A stretch of 5,754 bases of DNA from Promethearchaeota archaeon (GTDB taxonomy: Archaea; Asgardarchaeota; Lokiarchaeia; Sigynarchaeales; SOKP01), in NCBI GenBank assembly GCA_016839845.1, contig JAEOTL010000096.1, positions 1 to 5,754 of the forward strand. Reading direction: 5' to 3'. Each line of letters starts with the position of its first letter. Positions within the stretch are counted from its first letter, which is position 1. Shown in pieces: positions 5,752 through 5,754 of the stretch. A program made the translations under genes and the position numbers. The notes under the pieces were generated by a model. It did no database searches. It saw only the letters and a list, made by a program, of their open reading frames with translations, and was not told where the DNA came from.

Positions 5752-5754
5752 GAA

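Noticed and set aside
1..5754. CRISPR array, tRNA, rRNA, insertion sequence or toxin-antitoxin pair
   Set aside because: No regularly spaced repeats, tRNA cloverleaf, transposase or terminal inverted repeats were seen on reading both strands.

Overview
The window is AT-rich and most likely archaeal. TTTAAATA-type TATA boxes lie about 45-55 bases upstream of starts, purine-rich A/T sequence of BRE type precedes them, GGTGA/AGTGA Shine-Dalgarno-like motifs appear next to starts, and GTG and TTG serve as initiators. No RNA gene or taxonomic marker is present, so the lineage cannot be fixed. An uncultivated AT-rich lineage (for example an Asgard-type archaeon) is a guess, not a reading.

Layout: (1) 1-955, minus strand: the N-terminal two thirds of a GH51 alpha-L-arabinofuranosidase, cut by the left edge. 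(2) 956-1030: a 75-base divergent promoter region. (3) 1031-1942, plus: a nucleoside hydrolase of the IU-NH superfamily. (4) 1943-2109: a spacer with an inverted repeat, the first copy of a 14-base direct repeat and a probable promoter. (5) 2110-3096, plus: a YajO-like aldo/keto reductase. (6) 3097-3172: a convergent terminator region with a hairpin, the second copy of the direct repeat and an oligo-U tract for the opposite strand. (7) 3173-5149, minus: a three-domain flavin/iron-sulfur oxidoreductase of the Old Yellow Enzyme family with unusual substitutions at conserved motifs. (8) 5150-5340: a divergent promoter region. (9) 5341-5724, plus: a small RNase III-fold protein that keeps the fold signature but has lost three of the four metal-binding acidic residues, followed by a hairpin and a TATA box for a gene beyond the right edge.

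How the genes fit: the GH51 enzyme and the nucleoside hydrolase share a promoter region and both cleave pentofuranosyl glycosidic bonds (O- and N-linked), which suggests pentose or nucleoside scavenging. The aldo/keto reductase and the OYE-type reductase are each likely to be transcribed singly and would act on carbonyl and enoate compounds; no pathway linking them can be read from the window. All proteins look cytoplasmic: none has a signal peptide or membrane segment. The points most worth a second look are the apparently inactive RNase III-like protein and the divergent active-site and cofactor motifs of the flavoprotein.
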